From the NCBI GenBank assembly GCA_000237975.1, contig CP003179.1, positions 1,116,001 to 1,180,000 on the forward strand: DNA of 64,000 bases. Direction: 5' to 3'. The number at the start of each line of letters is the position of its first letter. Within the stretch, counting starts at the first letter, position 1. Below the pieces are notes generated by a model. The model did no database searches, had not been told where the DNA came from, and was given only the letters and a program-made list of their open reading frames with translations. This DNA comes from Sulfobacillus acidophilus DSM 10332 (GTDB lineage Bacteria > Bacillota > Sulfobacillia > Sulfobacillales > Sulfobacillaceae). Positions 14,487 through 23,143 of this stretch are shown here, piece by piece. The position numbers and the translations under genes are program-made.

Positions 14487-14723
14487 ATGACGGGCTATCA
14501 CGTGACGACGCGCAAGAAATTTTTACGCTACCTCCAAACAGGCCAGATTTGGCCGCCTGTTCGGTTTTGGGCGACGATCACGGATGCGGAACGGTTTAGC
14601 TGGCAAACGGGGCGTCGGATCATTTTACGGATTACGGTGCCGGATGCTGCCGTTCGTCCCTATCCCGGACACCGCGGACGCGCTCGGGTGTGTCATGAGG
14701 CGGTGGTGTTGCGGGATTTTTAA
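14487..14723 (+). CDS. Hypothetical protein next to tRNA
   Basis: A 78-residue protein with MTGYHVTTRKKFLRYLQTGQI, then PPVRFWATITDAERFSWQTGRRIILRI. The GYHVT...Y..TG.I..PVR pattern recurs in small Firmicute and phage proteins of unknown role. A GGAGGAAG lies further upstream than usual. It follows the tRNA-Ser by 33 bp. Confidence 0.5.
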   Translation: MTGYHVTTRKKFLRYLQTGQIWPPVRFWATITDAERFSWQTGRRIILRITVPDAAVRPYPGHRGRARVCHEAVVLRDF

Positions 14724-14803
14724 GGCAGTCGCTATGTCTTACTTGTCGAATGTCCCCAGTCGGTTGGGTTGCCATGACTATTGACGCGAAGCGAGGTGAT
14801 TTC

Positions 14804-15034
14804 ATGAGCCGATCACTCCTTACACTAGCCGAATTACAGGCGGAGTATCGGGCTCACCGGCTCGATACGGCCCAATATCTGGCAGCATTCGATGACGTCA
14901 ATCGCCGTCACCAAACGACCGACCGCATACGAGGCGGGGTCTTCGGAGGAATGGCCGTGGGGCTGGGGATAACGGCCCTAATTGTTCCTCGCATTGCATG
15001 GCCCTTCGGGTTTTCCTCTACATGGCGGTTATAG
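14804..15034 (+). CDS. Small membrane-tail protein
   Basis: A 76-residue protein with a helical N-terminus (LTLAELQAEYRAHRLDTAQYLAAFDDV), resembling short SHOCT-like helical motifs, and one C-terminal membrane segment (GGMAVGLGITALIVPRIAW). GCGAGGTGAT precedes ATG 14804. The function is unknown. Confidence 0.5.
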   Translation: MSRSLLTLAELQAEYRAHRLDTAQYLAAFDDVNRRHQTTDRIRGGVFGGMAVGLGITALIVPRIAWPFGFSSTWRL

Positions 15035-15097
15035 TCGGCGAGATCGTTCGGACAGGGTCAGACGGAGCATAGCGCCCTAAAGGAGGTATCATCCGGG

Positions 15098-15685
15098 TTG
15101 GATACTGTGCGTGTCATGCACGAGATTCTCGAAAGCGTGCGCGATGGGGATTGGGATCGGTTTTATACCGTTGTCATTCAAATCGTCGCGGAGATTGCTC
15201 GAGAGAACCCCGAGGCCGGCCGACGTTTGGCTGACCTTTTAACCCAAACTCAGATTCGACGGCCAGGCCGTTCGGAACTCGATCCTCTGCCGCCAGACGT
15301 TCCGAGATTGTCTGTCGGGCCGCGTCGGGTGCCGCCGTTGGCGATGCGGATATACATCGCCGGGCCGATGTCCGGCTATCCCGACTATAACTTTCCGGCC
15401 TTTTTCGACGCGGCGGTTCGGTTAAGAGCGGCCGGCTACGATCCCATCAATCCGGCGGACACCGGGATCCACGAAGGGTGGACGTGGTCTGATTACCTCC
15501 GGGTCGCCGTGGGACGTCTGGTGCGCGAGGCCCAGGGCGCAGCCCTGTTGCCCGGATGGGAATCGTCGCGAGGAGCCGAACTCGAAGCGCACGTAGCGCG
15601 GACGCTGGACATGCCGGTCAAACCGCTGGAGGCGTGGATCATGGACGGCGAATCAACTTCCGTGCAGGATACGAGCCACGTCTAA
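15098..15685 (+). CDS. DUF4406 / nucleoside deoxyribosyltransferase-like protein
   Basis: A 195-residue protein. Residues about 85-180 carry the DUF4406 signature: IYIAGPMSGYPDYNFPAFF, then AGYDPINPAD and LLPGWESSRGAELE. DUF4406 is related to nucleoside 2-deoxyribosyltransferases (IAGPM...; E of RGAxxE), so a role in nucleotide metabolism is likely but not proven. The N-terminal 80 residues are helical and unrecognised. The TTG start follows AAAGGAGG at an 11-base distance. Confidence 0.7.
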   Translation: MDTVRVMHEILESVRDGDWDRFYTVVIQIVAEIARENPEAGRRLADLLTQTQIRRPGRSELDPLPPDVPRLSVGPRRVPPLAMRIYIAGPMSGYPDYNFPAFFDAAVRLRAAGYDPINPADTGIHEGWTWSDYLRVAVGRLVREAQGAALLPGWESSRGAELEAHVARTLDMPVKPLEAWIMDGESTSVQDTSHV

Positions 15686-15823
15686 TCTTGGCGCAGGTTA
15701 TTTGGTGTGCTTCCCACTCGCTCCACCAAGCCTTTTCAGGGCCTCGAAGAGGCGAAACGTTAAACCATCTGAGGACATAAGGAATCCCGGCGACCTGCAA
15801 CTTCCGTTTTGTAGAAGGGATTC

Positions 15824-15973
15824 ATGATGCTAATCGTCTGGATTGTGCTTGCAATTCTGTTGCTCCCAGTCCTGCTCTTTGTCGGCATTCTGGCGGTAGA
15901 CGGTATGGCCCTGGGGACAGCGGAGCGTGGTTCGGAGTGCTTATATGGGGAGTTCTCGGAGAGGTTGCGTTAA
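15824..15973 (+). CDS. Small single-TM protein
   Basis: A 49-residue ORF beginning MMLIVWIVLAILLLPVLLFV, a single N-terminal membrane helix followed by a short charged tail. GTAGAAGGG is near the start. It precedes another membrane-anchored gene at 16017. Small and only moderately supported. Confidence 0.45.
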   Translation: MMLIVWIVLAILLLPVLLFVGILAVDGMALGTAERGSECLYGEFSERLR

Positions 15974-16016
15974 TCACCTCCATCGTACATCGCATTCATT
16001 ACAGGGGGGTGGTTTG

Positions 16017-16448
16017 ATGAAGGATGATTTAATCGGGGCGATCCTTCTCATCGTACTTGCCTTCGCTTTCGTTGTCGGTATTCCGATCATAGCCTATCAA
16101 ACCACCGCCAATATAGTGGCTACCAATGCCATCCAATCGTCTGCGGTCGTCTCTCCGTATCAGTCGCTCAAGCATGTGTCGGTTGCCTGGAGCCGTTCGG
16201 TGTATGACCCCCAAACCGCTACAACCGTGGTGTACGGCACATTATACAATACGAGCGCCTTTTATGCCGTCCCCGTCCAGCGTTCGGCGTTTTTGTGGTC
16301 TCATTCTGGGGTCAGTCAGGCTCCGGAGACTTCGTGGTCAGTAATCACCGTTCCGATTGAGGGAACCGAAGAATTAACGATAGATCTTTCCGGAAAGCCT
16401 ACCGGGGCTTTGACGTTTGGCGACCATTCGCAGCCAGTCCCTCGGTAA
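16017..16448 (+). CDS. Membrane-anchored extracytoplasmic protein
   Basis: 143 residues: an N-terminal membrane helix (LIGAILLIVLAFAFVVGIPII, residues about 5-25) and then a beta-rich outside domain (VVYGTLYNTSAFYAVPV, TVPIEGTEELTI). AGGGGGG precedes ATG 16017. The domain resembles FxLYD-type secreted beta domains only loosely. The partner is unknown. Confidence 0.55.
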   Translation: MKDDLIGAILLIVLAFAFVVGIPIIAYQTTANIVATNAIQSSAVVSPYQSLKHVSVAWSRSVYDPQTATTVVYGTLYNTSAFYAVPVQRSAFLWSHSGVSQAPETSWSVITVPIEGTEELTIDLSGKPTGALTFGDHSQPVPR

Positions 16449-16490
16449 ATATCACTTAAGAGGTTTATAAGCGTTATAGGAGGAACAGCG

Positions 16491-16664
16491 ATGAAACATC
16501 AACCCGCGTCCCAATGCCCGCGTTGTCGTCAATCCGATCTCTTAATGTATCAAGATCGCACGACCGGCGATTGGTGGGCGTTTTGTGAGGCGTGTCAGTA
16601 CGACTTTGCGGTCGATAGTCCGCCTTCAGTTGCCGTCACGTCTTCGCCAAAAACTCGGAGGTAA
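16491..16664 (+). CDS. Tiny zinc-ribbon protein
   Basis: 57 residues with CPRC near residue 9 and CEAC near residue 32, and a Ser/Pro-rich tail. TAGGAGG is well placed. It directly precedes another Cys-rich gene. Confidence 0.65.
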   Translation: MKHQPASQCPRCRQSDLLMYQDRTTGDWWAFCEACQYDFAVDSPPSVAVTSSPKTRR

Positions 16665-16669
16665 TCAGC

Positions 16670-16969
16670 ATGTTCTGCGATGGATGTGGACGGGCGATCC
16701 TTAAGGCCCCCCTCAAAGAAACCGGGTTAGCGAATGCGTATGTCAATCGCGCTATATCCTATTATTTTTGTTCCGAGGGTTGTCGGGAAAACTTTTTGGC
16801 ATCACCTTGGGCATTTGCTCGTTGTGAGCAATGTCAACGATGGATCGCTCAACATGATCCGACCGTCGATTTACGGGAAATCCGTTCCGCTCAGTTTGTC
16901 GATTCCGGGGTGTGTCGGCGCTGTGCGGGCATTGGCCTGGATCAAGCGATTCCCCGCGTGGGGTCATAG
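16670..16969 (+). CDS. Cys-rich zinc-binding protein
   Basis: 99 residues with four Cys pairs: CDGC near 3, CSEGC near 34, CEQC near 52 and CRRC near 82. The segment YYFCSEGCRENFLASP resembles the YHS/TRASH metal-binding motif. CTCGGAGG lies before the ATG. It could bind two zinc ions or sense metal. It lies just upstream of a DNA methyltransferase. Confidence 0.6.
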   Translation: MFCDGCGRAILKAPLKETGLANAYVNRAISYYFCSEGCRENFLASPWAFARCEQCQRWIAQHDPTVDLREIRSAQFVDSGVCRRCAGIGLDQAIPRVGS

Positions 16970-17036
16970 GATGGTAGGGAATTCGGCCAAAACTGCCGGA
17001 TTTGACGGTCTTTGACCTTTAGGCGGAAGGAATGAT

Positions 17037-18092
17037 ATGCCGATGTCTACCGTGGCGACCTATCGCGTATTCATCGGAGATGTCCGGGAGCAATTACGAT
17101 TATTGCCCACCGCGTCAGTACATTGTGTGATCACGTCTCCGCCTTATTGGAATTTGCGCCAGTATTTGCCATCGGATCACCCCGCAAAAGCTCAGGAAAT
17201 TGGGCAAGAATCGACGCCCCAAGAATATGTTCACCATTTGGTTGAAGTCTTTCGGGAAATTCGCCGGGTCTTAAGACCTGATGGAACCGTCTGGCTGAAT
17301 TTGGCCGATACCTATTCGCGGGGAACTCGAGTTCAGGCTTCATCAGACACTCAACGCGGGCGAGGTTCGCGCATGCATGGTGCTGTCACCGACGCGGGGG
17401 GCTATGGCGGGGTCGGTTTCCCGGATCGTCCGGCCAAGAATTTGCTCGGCATTCCGTGGCGGGTCGCGTTGGTGCTGCAAGATGATGGGTGGATTTTACG
17501 GTCGGATATTATTTGGTCGAAAGTTAATCCATTACCAGAAAGTGTCACGGACCGCCCGACTCGCAGCCACGAGTACATTTTTTTGTTGGTACAGAATCCT
17601 CGGTATTATTACAACGCGGCCGCGATTGCGGAACCCGTCCGCGTCGGGGATAATGGCAGTTATTTTGACCGTGGCAAGACCGGGGCGGTGCATCCCCATC
17701 AAGGGCGTGATCAGCGATCCAAAGAGCGGCGGCGGCATGATGCCTTTGGGGGCAATAAATATCATGCCCTGCATCACGGCGAGCCAGGTGTTTTTACGGG
17801 GGCGGACACGCGCAACCGGCGCGATGTGTGGATTATCCCGACACAACCGTATACAGGAACGCATTATGCTGCCTGGCCGGAACGGTTAGTCGAACTCATG
17901 ATTTTGGCCGGGTGTCCCGAAGGCGGAGTGGTCCTCGATCCCTTTGCCGGATCGGGGACGACCTTGGCGGTGGCGAATCGCTTGGGCCGTCATGCCATTG
18001 GCATTGAAATTAATCCTGAATATGTTTCCTTGATTCATCAACGTTGCCAACAATCCGGGTTTGTGTGGGCATCGGATGTTGAGAGACAATGA
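17037..18092 (+). CDS. DNA methyltransferase, N4-cytosine/N6-adenine beta class
   Basis: A 351-residue SAM-dependent DNA methyltransferase. Catalytic motif IV TSPPYW is at residues 33-38 and SAM-binding motif I DPFAGSGTT is at 301-309, so the order IV...I makes it beta class. SPPY is usual for N4-cytosine enzymes but also occurs in N6-adenine enzymes. No restriction endonuclease is adjacent, so it is an orphan, perhaps for anti-restriction. Its TGA overlaps the start of the next gene. Confidence 0.9.
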   Translation: MPMSTVATYRVFIGDVREQLRLLPTASVHCVITSPPYWNLRQYLPSDHPAKAQEIGQESTPQEYVHHLVEVFREIRRVLRPDGTVWLNLADTYSRGTRVQASSDTQRGRGSRMHGAVTDAGGYGGVGFPDRPAKNLLGIPWRVALVLQDDGWILRSDIIWSKVNPLPESVTDRPTRSHEYIFLLVQNPRYYYNAAAIAEPVRVGDNGSYFDRGKTGAVHPHQGRDQRSKERRRHDAFGGNKYHALHHGEPGVFTGADTRNRRDVWIIPTQPYTGTHYAAWPERLVELMILAGCPEGGVVLDPFAGSGTTLAVANRLGRHAIGIEINPEYVSLIHQRCQQSGFVWASDVERQ

Positions 18093-18634
18093 TGGGAATT
18101 CAACCGTGGCCCCTAGGCGAGCAGTGTATCCGTTCCCCGGAATCGGGATGGTGGATGTGGGTCGATGCCTTGTCGCCCGAAGTCGGGGATTCGGTGGTGT
18201 ATGTGGCCCATGCGAATCAGACACGGACGCGGTGGGGCGTCGCCGGGTGGGTGTATCTGCGCCGATTAATCGCTCCGTGGTGGGTGTTAGCCCCGGGTGA
18301 TCCTGCGATCATGAGGGCATTGTCTCGCCGGGCCATCCCCGGCCCGTTAGGGGATGAGGTTACCCGTCATTGGACAACGCCCCCGCGTTGGTGGGCGGGG
18401 TTACAGGCGTGGGATTGGGGACTATCGTTGGGTGACGACGGGGTACGACGATGGGGGGGCATGGCATGGGCCGGCGATCCGCCCACCCATCAGGATTATA
18501 TTGCGTGGATGTGGCAAATCGTGCCATTGATTCCTAAGCACGCGAAGCCCGTCGCGGTTTGTAGTTCAGAAACGCAACGGTGGTGGGCTTGGATGGCCGC
18601 ATTGACTCAATCCAGCACAGGGCGGGAGACATGA
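18089..18634 (+). CDS. Trp-rich hypothetical protein
   Basis: 181 residues with an unusually high Trp content (for example GWWMWVDALSP, then HWTTPPRWWAGLQAWDWG). ATG 18089 overlaps the methyltransferase stop by four bases, and its own stop overlaps the next gene the same way, so three genes are coupled. A DNA- or ligand-binding accessory of the methyltransferase is possible but unproven. Confidence 0.6.
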   Translation: MMGIQPWPLGEQCIRSPESGWWMWVDALSPEVGDSVVYVAHANQTRTRWGVAGWVYLRRLIAPWWVLAPGDPAIMRALSRRAIPGPLGDEVTRHWTTPPRWWAGLQAWDWGLSLGDDGVRRWGGMAWAGDPPTHQDYIAWMWQIVPLIPKHAKPVAVCSSETQRWWAWMAALTQSSTGRET

Positions 18635-19041
18635 TGACGTTTGTAACAGAAGCGTGTACCGAAATTTTGGATGTGTTATCGTTGATTCAACAGAAGGCGC
18701 GGCATTGCCCGTTAGGGCGAGGCGATCCGGATCAGCCGGATTATGGATGGGCCTATAGTTTGGCCGACGATCCCGGTCATCCGTGGAAAGTCAGTTCGGT
18801 GACCGCCCATCGATGGATTCATGATGGCATTGTCATGCTCTGGTGGCGCGAAAATCATGCGACTCGGATGGAATGGGTTTTGGAGGCGTGGAGAATCGCG
18901 GGGCCGCCCGTTCAATGGCGGTTTCGAGGCTTTGCTCGGCTTATCTATCCGAGGGGAGCAACGCGCTGGCAGGCGGTGAGGTGGGACCCGGTTCTAATGG
19001 TGATGGATGTATCGCCATTAATAACGATGATTGTCAATTAA
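18631..19041 (+). CDS. Hypothetical protein in methyltransferase operon
   Basis: 136 residues, soluble, with MTFVTEACTEILDVLSLIQ at the N-terminus and a Trp-containing central region (VMLWWRENHATRMEWVLEAW). It is coupled by ATGA to the Trp-rich protein. No family is recognised. Confidence 0.6.
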   Translation: MMTFVTEACTEILDVLSLIQQKARHCPLGRGDPDQPDYGWAYSLADDPGHPWKVSSVTAHRWIHDGIVMLWWRENHATRMEWVLEAWRIAGPPVQWRFRGFARLIYPRGATRWQAVRWDPVLMVMDVSPLITMIVN

Positions 19042-19057
19042 TTAGGGAGGGTTGATG

Positions 19058-19600
19058 ATGGGATTAACCTTAGCTGACGCAGTGCCTTTGCGGGCCGCGA
19101 TTCAACAGCGGATTAAAGACGATGTGATGGCGCGGAATCGGATTGCAGTCGCCACGGTCGCGAAAGGCGAAACGCCCGAAGTACCGGATGTGACGGTCGA
19201 TACCTACACGGCCCGGATTGCCGAAGCCCGACAGGACTTTCGGGCCCTGGATCGCCTCATGGCGGAGGCCAATTTGCGAACGACGCTGGAATGGGACGGC
19301 CAAACGCTGTCGTTGTTAGAAGCCATTCAATTGGCGAAGGATTTGCGGCAGACCATTGCGGAATATAAGGCGTTGGGCGAACGCCCGCGAGTCACGCGGG
19401 CAAAGGCCGGGGGATTTTTGCGCGAGACATCAGAATTGCTCGAAGTCGCGCAGTACGATCCAGCCTGGTATCAACGGGAAGCCGAACGGTTGATGCGGCG
19501 CGTGATCCGATTGTCTCGGCTTATTGATCGAATTAACGAAACGGTGGACATCGATTTTCCGGCCGCCCGGAAATATATGATGCTCGACGACGGGGATTGA
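19058..19600 (+). CDS. Helical protein, DIP1984/septicolysin-like
   Basis: About 180 residues, almost all helical. The start MGLTLADAVPLRAAIQQRI and a later DRINETVDIDFPAARKY fit the DIP1984/septicolysin-like family, whose members begin with LaeAL..Ra.lq.ri and end with I..IN.T. The role of that family is poorly known. AGGGAGG at 19044-19050 favours ATG 19058 over the ATG three bases earlier. Confidence 0.5.
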   Translation: MGLTLADAVPLRAAIQQRIKDDVMARNRIAVATVAKGETPEVPDVTVDTYTARIAEARQDFRALDRLMAEANLRTTLEWDGQTLSLLEAIQLAKDLRQTIAEYKALGERPRVTRAKAGGFLRETSELLEVAQYDPAWYQREAERLMRRVIRLSRLIDRINETVDIDFPAARKYMMLDDGD

Positions 19601-19928
19601 GGCCGATCCGCCTCGGCCCTGGACGCAGAGCAAGACCCTGTGTTCTCCGTTGAGGGCTGGGGCGCATGGCCTTGGCCCGAAGGCTGATCCCATCGCGAGC
19701 TTTCGGCGTACAGAAAGCAATCGTCTACTACCGGATGTGAGTTCGGTAATCGTCAAAAGGCCGGATCACTCTTGACGTGTTATGAAGTTTCCAGGTCACG
19801 CGATACGGACGTTTTTAGGCTAGTGGGGCCTCCATTTGAGGGATCGCTTCGGATGCCCTGCTCGATATCGGTCACAGCCGATACGGGCAGGGTCTTTTTA
19901 TACACGCATTATATCGGGAGGGATTTTG
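19601..19928 (+). promoter_or_regulatory. 328-bp leader with terminator-like hairpin before dnaQ-like gene
   Basis: No gene is visible. Near 19856-19900 GCCCTGC pairs with GGCAGGG, with an inner ATCGG/CCGAT stem, and is followed by TCTTTTTAT. This ends only about 30 bp before the downstream ATG. A terminator this close to a start codon inside a long untranslated stretch is what an attenuator or riboswitch leader looks like. No known riboswitch class is recognised. The first 250 bases show no clear motif. Confidence 0.5.
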
Positions 19929-20528
19929 ATGGTCACGATTCACGACCCGTCTTGGGTGTATGTCGCCATTGACACCGAAACAACAGGTCTCAATTCGTCC
20001 GTTCACGAAATTTGTCAGATCGGGGCGGTCTGTCGGCAAGCGGATCTTCCGGATGAGACGTGGGACACGCTGGTATCTGGACGGTTTGCGGTGGTCAATG
20101 AGCAGGCCATCGCGTTAAATCACATTGATTTGGACCAGGCTCGTCGGGGACCGTCATTAACGATGGCTGTTGAGCAATTATTGCAGTGGATCTCGGAGAC
20201 AGCGCATGATCGCCCAGTAATCATTCTCATCCACAACGCTCCATTTGACTTGGCGTTTTTGCCGCCTATCACGTGGCCGGGGCCGGTTCTCGATACGTCG
20301 GCGTTAGCCCGAGCGTTATTGCACGTAGACGAATCGTTATCCCGATTATTAGAGCGGTACGGAATTGGACGACGAGGGGCGGCGCATTCGGCGGTGTCGG
20401 ATGCCCAAGCCGTGTTAGATTTATGGGAACAGGTTTTGCGTCCGATGTTGCTATCTCATGCAACCATTGAGGATGTTCAGGCCATGATTGCCGCCGCGCC
20501 TCCAAGCCGTCGGTATCAACAGTTTTAA
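19929..20528 (+). CDS. DnaQ-like 3'-5' exonuclease
   Basis: A 199-residue DEDDh exonuclease: AIDTETTGL gives D15 and E17, HNAPFDLAFL gives D107, and HSAVSDAQA gives H153 and D158. These are the four metal ligands and the general base of the DnaQ fold (proofreading subunit of DNA polymerase III, RNase T and relatives). It could proofread element replication or degrade DNA/RNA ends. GGGAGGG precedes ATG 19929. Confidence 0.85.
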   Translation: MVTIHDPSWVYVAIDTETTGLNSSVHEICQIGAVCRQADLPDETWDTLVSGRFAVVNEQAIALNHIDLDQARRGPSLTMAVEQLLQWISETAHDRPVIILIHNAPFDLAFLPPITWPGPVLDTSALARALLHVDESLSRLLERYGIGRRGAAHSAVSDAQAVLDLWEQVLRPMLLSHATIEDVQAMIAAAPPSRRYQQF

Positions 20529-20551
20529 ATTTTGATAAGGGCGGGAACGAA

Positions 20552-21781
20552 ATGACCTGGTGGGCGGATTGGCAGTCCCACGGAACATTGCAAATCATGT
20601 TTCAACCCATTATTGCGTTAACCGATTTTCACATTGTGGGCTACGAAGTCTTGAGTCGGCCCTATACGGCGGATGGCCAACCGATTCCGGTCGAGGCGTT
20701 TTTTGATGAGGTGGCCCGAAAGGGGCATGCGGTGGTGGTGGATCAACGAGTTTTAACTACGGTGACGGAATTTGTGCGTCATCAGGGATTGGCCCTGACG
20801 ATGCCGTTGTTTTGGAACGTCCACCCCGACTCCATAGCCCACGGGGTATTAACTCAGGCGCGTCGATTTCTCGCGCCGGATCAATTCGTCGTCGAAGTGA
20901 CCGAAAAAGGGGATTGGGGCGATGCCGTCATTCAGGCATTGCGTGAGCATCGCCAGGCCGGGTATCGCATTGCCCTCGATGATTTTGGAGCAGGATATTC
21001 CGGGTTGAACCGGCTCATTCAAATTCAACCCACCATCGTCAAACTCGACCGTTTGCTCATCCAAGGCATTGACCGGGATCCCATCAAACGGCAACTCGTT
21101 CAAGCGGTAACGCAATTGGGGCCGCATTTTGGCTTTCGGGTGTTGGCGGAAGGGGTGGAAACGGCGGACGAACTGGTGACCATTTTGCGGCTACAGGTCG
21201 ATTTGGCCCAAGGCTATTATTTTGCCCGCCCCGCCCTATGGGATCAGATCTCGGCGGAGGATGCCGCCTGGCAACACGCCTTGTTGTCTATTCGGGCGCA
21301 AGAAATTTTGGCGAATCAATGGATGGGACACGATGCTCAGCAGACCTGGCAAACCGCGTGGCCGATTTTGATTCAAGGAGCCTGTTGTCGGTCGGCATCG
21401 GTCGCGTTGGGGGAAATTTTGCGCCGAGCCGAACACGTAACGAGACGGCATTGGCGTGTGGCCCAACGGTCTCCAGCGGGTTGGCGCTTGTGGACTCCAG
21501 ATGGCCCGGCCTGGGCATCGTCGCCCCTGTTGGGTCTTTTAGAGGCCTGGCAACGACATCCCGATCCGCCGAATCCGTGGGTCTGGCAAGACACGACGAC
21601 CTTTTTCGACAAGCCCGGAGCCGCAGCGATCTGGCGTGTTCCCATGCGACCCGATGTGGTGATCGTGGCGTGGACGGGGTGGTTGCATGCGTGGGCATCG
21701 GAATTATTGGCGTGGGGCGAAACATTTAGTCAGCTGGTGGGATTAGTGGGTCAAGCCGAATCCTTGTGGGATCGCGATTAA
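20552..21781 (+). CDS. EAL-domain c-di-GMP phosphodiesterase
   Basis: A 409-residue protein with an N-terminal EAL domain (about residues 10-240). E32 is in the EVL motif, N88 in FWNVHP, E114 in VVEVTE, D142/D143 in DDFGAGYS, K163 in KLD and E199 in EGVET. All main catalytic positions are present, so c-di-GMP hydrolysis is likely. The Trp-rich C-terminal 165 residues are not recognised and may sense a signal. It may work with the GGDEF and second EAL gene near the pilus locus. Promoter 2 of the RNA family overlaps its 3' end. Confidence 0.85.
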   Translation: MTWWADWQSHGTLQIMFQPIIALTDFHIVGYEVLSRPYTADGQPIPVEAFFDEVARKGHAVVVDQRVLTTVTEFVRHQGLALTMPLFWNVHPDSIAHGVLTQARRFLAPDQFVVEVTEKGDWGDAVIQALREHRQAGYRIALDDFGAGYSGLNRLIQIQPTIVKLDRLLIQGIDRDPIKRQLVQAVTQLGPHFGFRVLAEGVETADELVTILRLQVDLAQGYYFARPALWDQISAEDAAWQHALLSIRAQEILANQWMGHDAQQTWQTAWPILIQGACCRSASVALGEILRRAEHVTRRHWRVAQRSPAGWRLWTPDGPAWASSPLLGLLEAWQRHPDPPNPWVWQDTTTFFDKPGAAAIWRVPMRPDVVIVAWTGWLHAWASELLAWGETFSQLVGLVGQAESLWDRD

Positions 21782-21900
21782 GGTGGTAAAATACGATTGT
21801 AGCTCGGAAGCTACTCTTCCTTATTTATTGCCTCCCTGAATGAAAATCCCCCAAAATCTGCATCGCAAAAAATCGGGACCCCGCTCGAAATGATGAGGGA
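21764..21900 (+). ncRNA. Repeated RNA element, copy 2
   Basis: The promoter is TTGTGG (21764-21769), a 17-bp spacer, then TAAAAT (21787-21792). The hairpin is GTAGCT-CGGA-AGCTAC (21799-21814). TATTG at 21826 and the conserved block at 21853-21874 are 27 nt apart. The downstream hairpin is not obvious; a GGG/CCC pair follows the core. The promoter lies inside the last codons of the EAL gene. Confidence 0.75.
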
Positions 21901-21937
21901 TTCTGGTTTTTATTGCTCATGTCGAGGCGATAGTGTC

Positions 21938-22159
21938 ATGGCTGATGATCAGGGCATTACCCGCTTAACGTGCCAGATTTGCGGACAACCGTTTTTTGTG
22001 GCCGACGCCGATGCTCGGCGGCACCAACGGTTTTCGGATTTGCATGATCAACCGTTGTGCGACATCTGGCCGACACATCGGACATTGCGATGTTATCTGG
22101 CGAAAAGCCGCCAAAAACGGGGGGCGGAACGATATGGCGCAAAATCCGACCGGTATTAA
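21938..22159 (+). CDS. Small zinc-finger protein
   Basis: 73 residues with CQICGQPFFV, then RRHQRFSDLHDQPLC, a C-C-H-type or zinc-ribbon site. It overlaps the start of the dNMP-kinase-like gene. The ribosome site (GAGGCG) is weak. It is the first gene after RNA element copy 2. Confidence 0.5.
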   Translation: MADDQGITRLTCQICGQPFFVADADARRHQRFSDLHDQPLCDIWPTHRTLRCYLAKSRQKRGAERYGAKSDRY

Positions 22160-22676
22160 ACCGTTAATCGGTTTGGCCGGATTGATGGGGGCGGGCAAGG
22201 ATACAGTAGCCGCGTGGTTTGGTACTATGTGGGGTTATCGCCGGATTGCGTTTGCAGATCCCTTGCGAATTGTTATTCGGGATTGGTTTCCCGATCAATC
22301 CCGGAATCGTCGATTGTATCAGGCTTTAGGCGATTGGGCGCGGAGCATACGACCAACCGTATTTTTGGATTGGGTCGAACGGCGCATTCGGGATGGCGGG
22401 CCGTGGATTGTAACCGATATCCGATTCCCCGTCGAAGCGCAATGGGTCAAAGACCACGGCGGGCTTTTAATAGGCGTTGATGCGCCTGAAGCAGTACGCT
22501 TTGCTCGGGTGGCAGCTCGGGATGGCGCATCGGGATTAACCGGTCAATCCCATGCGAGTGAACAGCAGTGGAATCAAATTGCTCCGTTATGCGATGTTGT
22601 CATTCATAATGACGGAACCCTTGAGGATTTGGAACAGGCATTACGGGGGGTTGTCGCTCGTTTGATGGGTTCATAA
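22134..22676 (+). CDS. Deoxynucleoside monophosphate kinase-like P-loop protein
   Basis: A 180-residue P-loop kinase. Walker A GLMGAGKDT (residues 16-24), with Asp after the Lys, is characteristic of phage dNMP kinases. WIVTDIRFPVEAQWVKDHGG is the matching NMP-binding strand (DxRF). It would phosphorylate dNMPs to dNDPs to feed element DNA synthesis. The start lies inside the preceding gene. Confidence 0.75.
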   Translation: MAQNPTGIKPLIGLAGLMGAGKDTVAAWFGTMWGYRRIAFADPLRIVIRDWFPDQSRNRRLYQALGDWARSIRPTVFLDWVERRIRDGGPWIVTDIRFPVEAQWVKDHGGLLIGVDAPEAVRFARVAARDGASGLTGQSHASEQQWNQIAPLCDVVIHNDGTLEDLEQALRGVVARLMGS

Positions 22677-22772
22677 CATCCTAGGTCTCTGCCTCAAGGT
22701 GGCGGTTTCTTGTGGGCATTCGGTGAAGTTGCCGCTACAACATGTAGAATGCGAACTGTATTTCTGAATTGC

Positions 22773-22805
22773 CAGCCTTCCGATTGATTACGATTGGGGG
22801 CCGGC
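22773..22805 (+). promoter_or_regulatory. Leader hairpin
   Basis: GCCAGCCTTCCGAT and ATTGGGGGCCGGC form an imperfect stem of about 13 bp ending 27 bp before ATG 22832, followed by TTTGTGTTTT. It may be a weak terminator or a leader structure. Confidence 0.4.
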
Positions 22806-22831
22806 ATTTGTGTTTTCCGGGAGGGGTCGTC

Positions 22832-23143
22832 ATGGTCTCTGATCTCGATTATCAACAATTAGATGCCATCATTACCGAACGGAGTCAACGTTACCATCGC
22901 GATGTCGAGGCTCAACACGCCTATGCTGCCGGATTTCGGCGCATGGTAGACGCCATCTACGCCGCATTAACGGCATTGCCGTTAACGACTGATGAGGCGT
23001 GGGAACACGCTTTAGATGCCTGGCTGGCCGAAGCCTTGGCCCAAAAAGAGCGGGCGGCCACATTGCGGGAATATGACGAAGCTGTGGGCGCGGTCGATGC
23101 GGTGCATTGGTTCGCGCAATACGAGCCGGAGGAATCATTGTGA
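22832..23143 (+). CDS. Helical hypothetical protein
   Basis: 103 residues, strongly helical and acidic (LDYQQLDAIITERSQRYH, then EYDEAVGAVDAVHWFAQYEP). GGGAGGGG precedes the ATG. Its TGA overlaps GTG 23140 of the next gene. Confidence 0.55.
   Translation: MVSDLDYQQLDAIITERSQRYHRDVEAQHAYAAGFRRMVDAIYAALTALPLTTDEAWEHALDAWLAEALAQKERAATLREYDEAVGAVDAVHWFAQYEPEESL

Noticed and set aside
15687-15823. Another tRNA near 15.7 kb
   Set aside because: CCACCA-like and hairpin-like pieces are present, but no cloverleaf can be formed.
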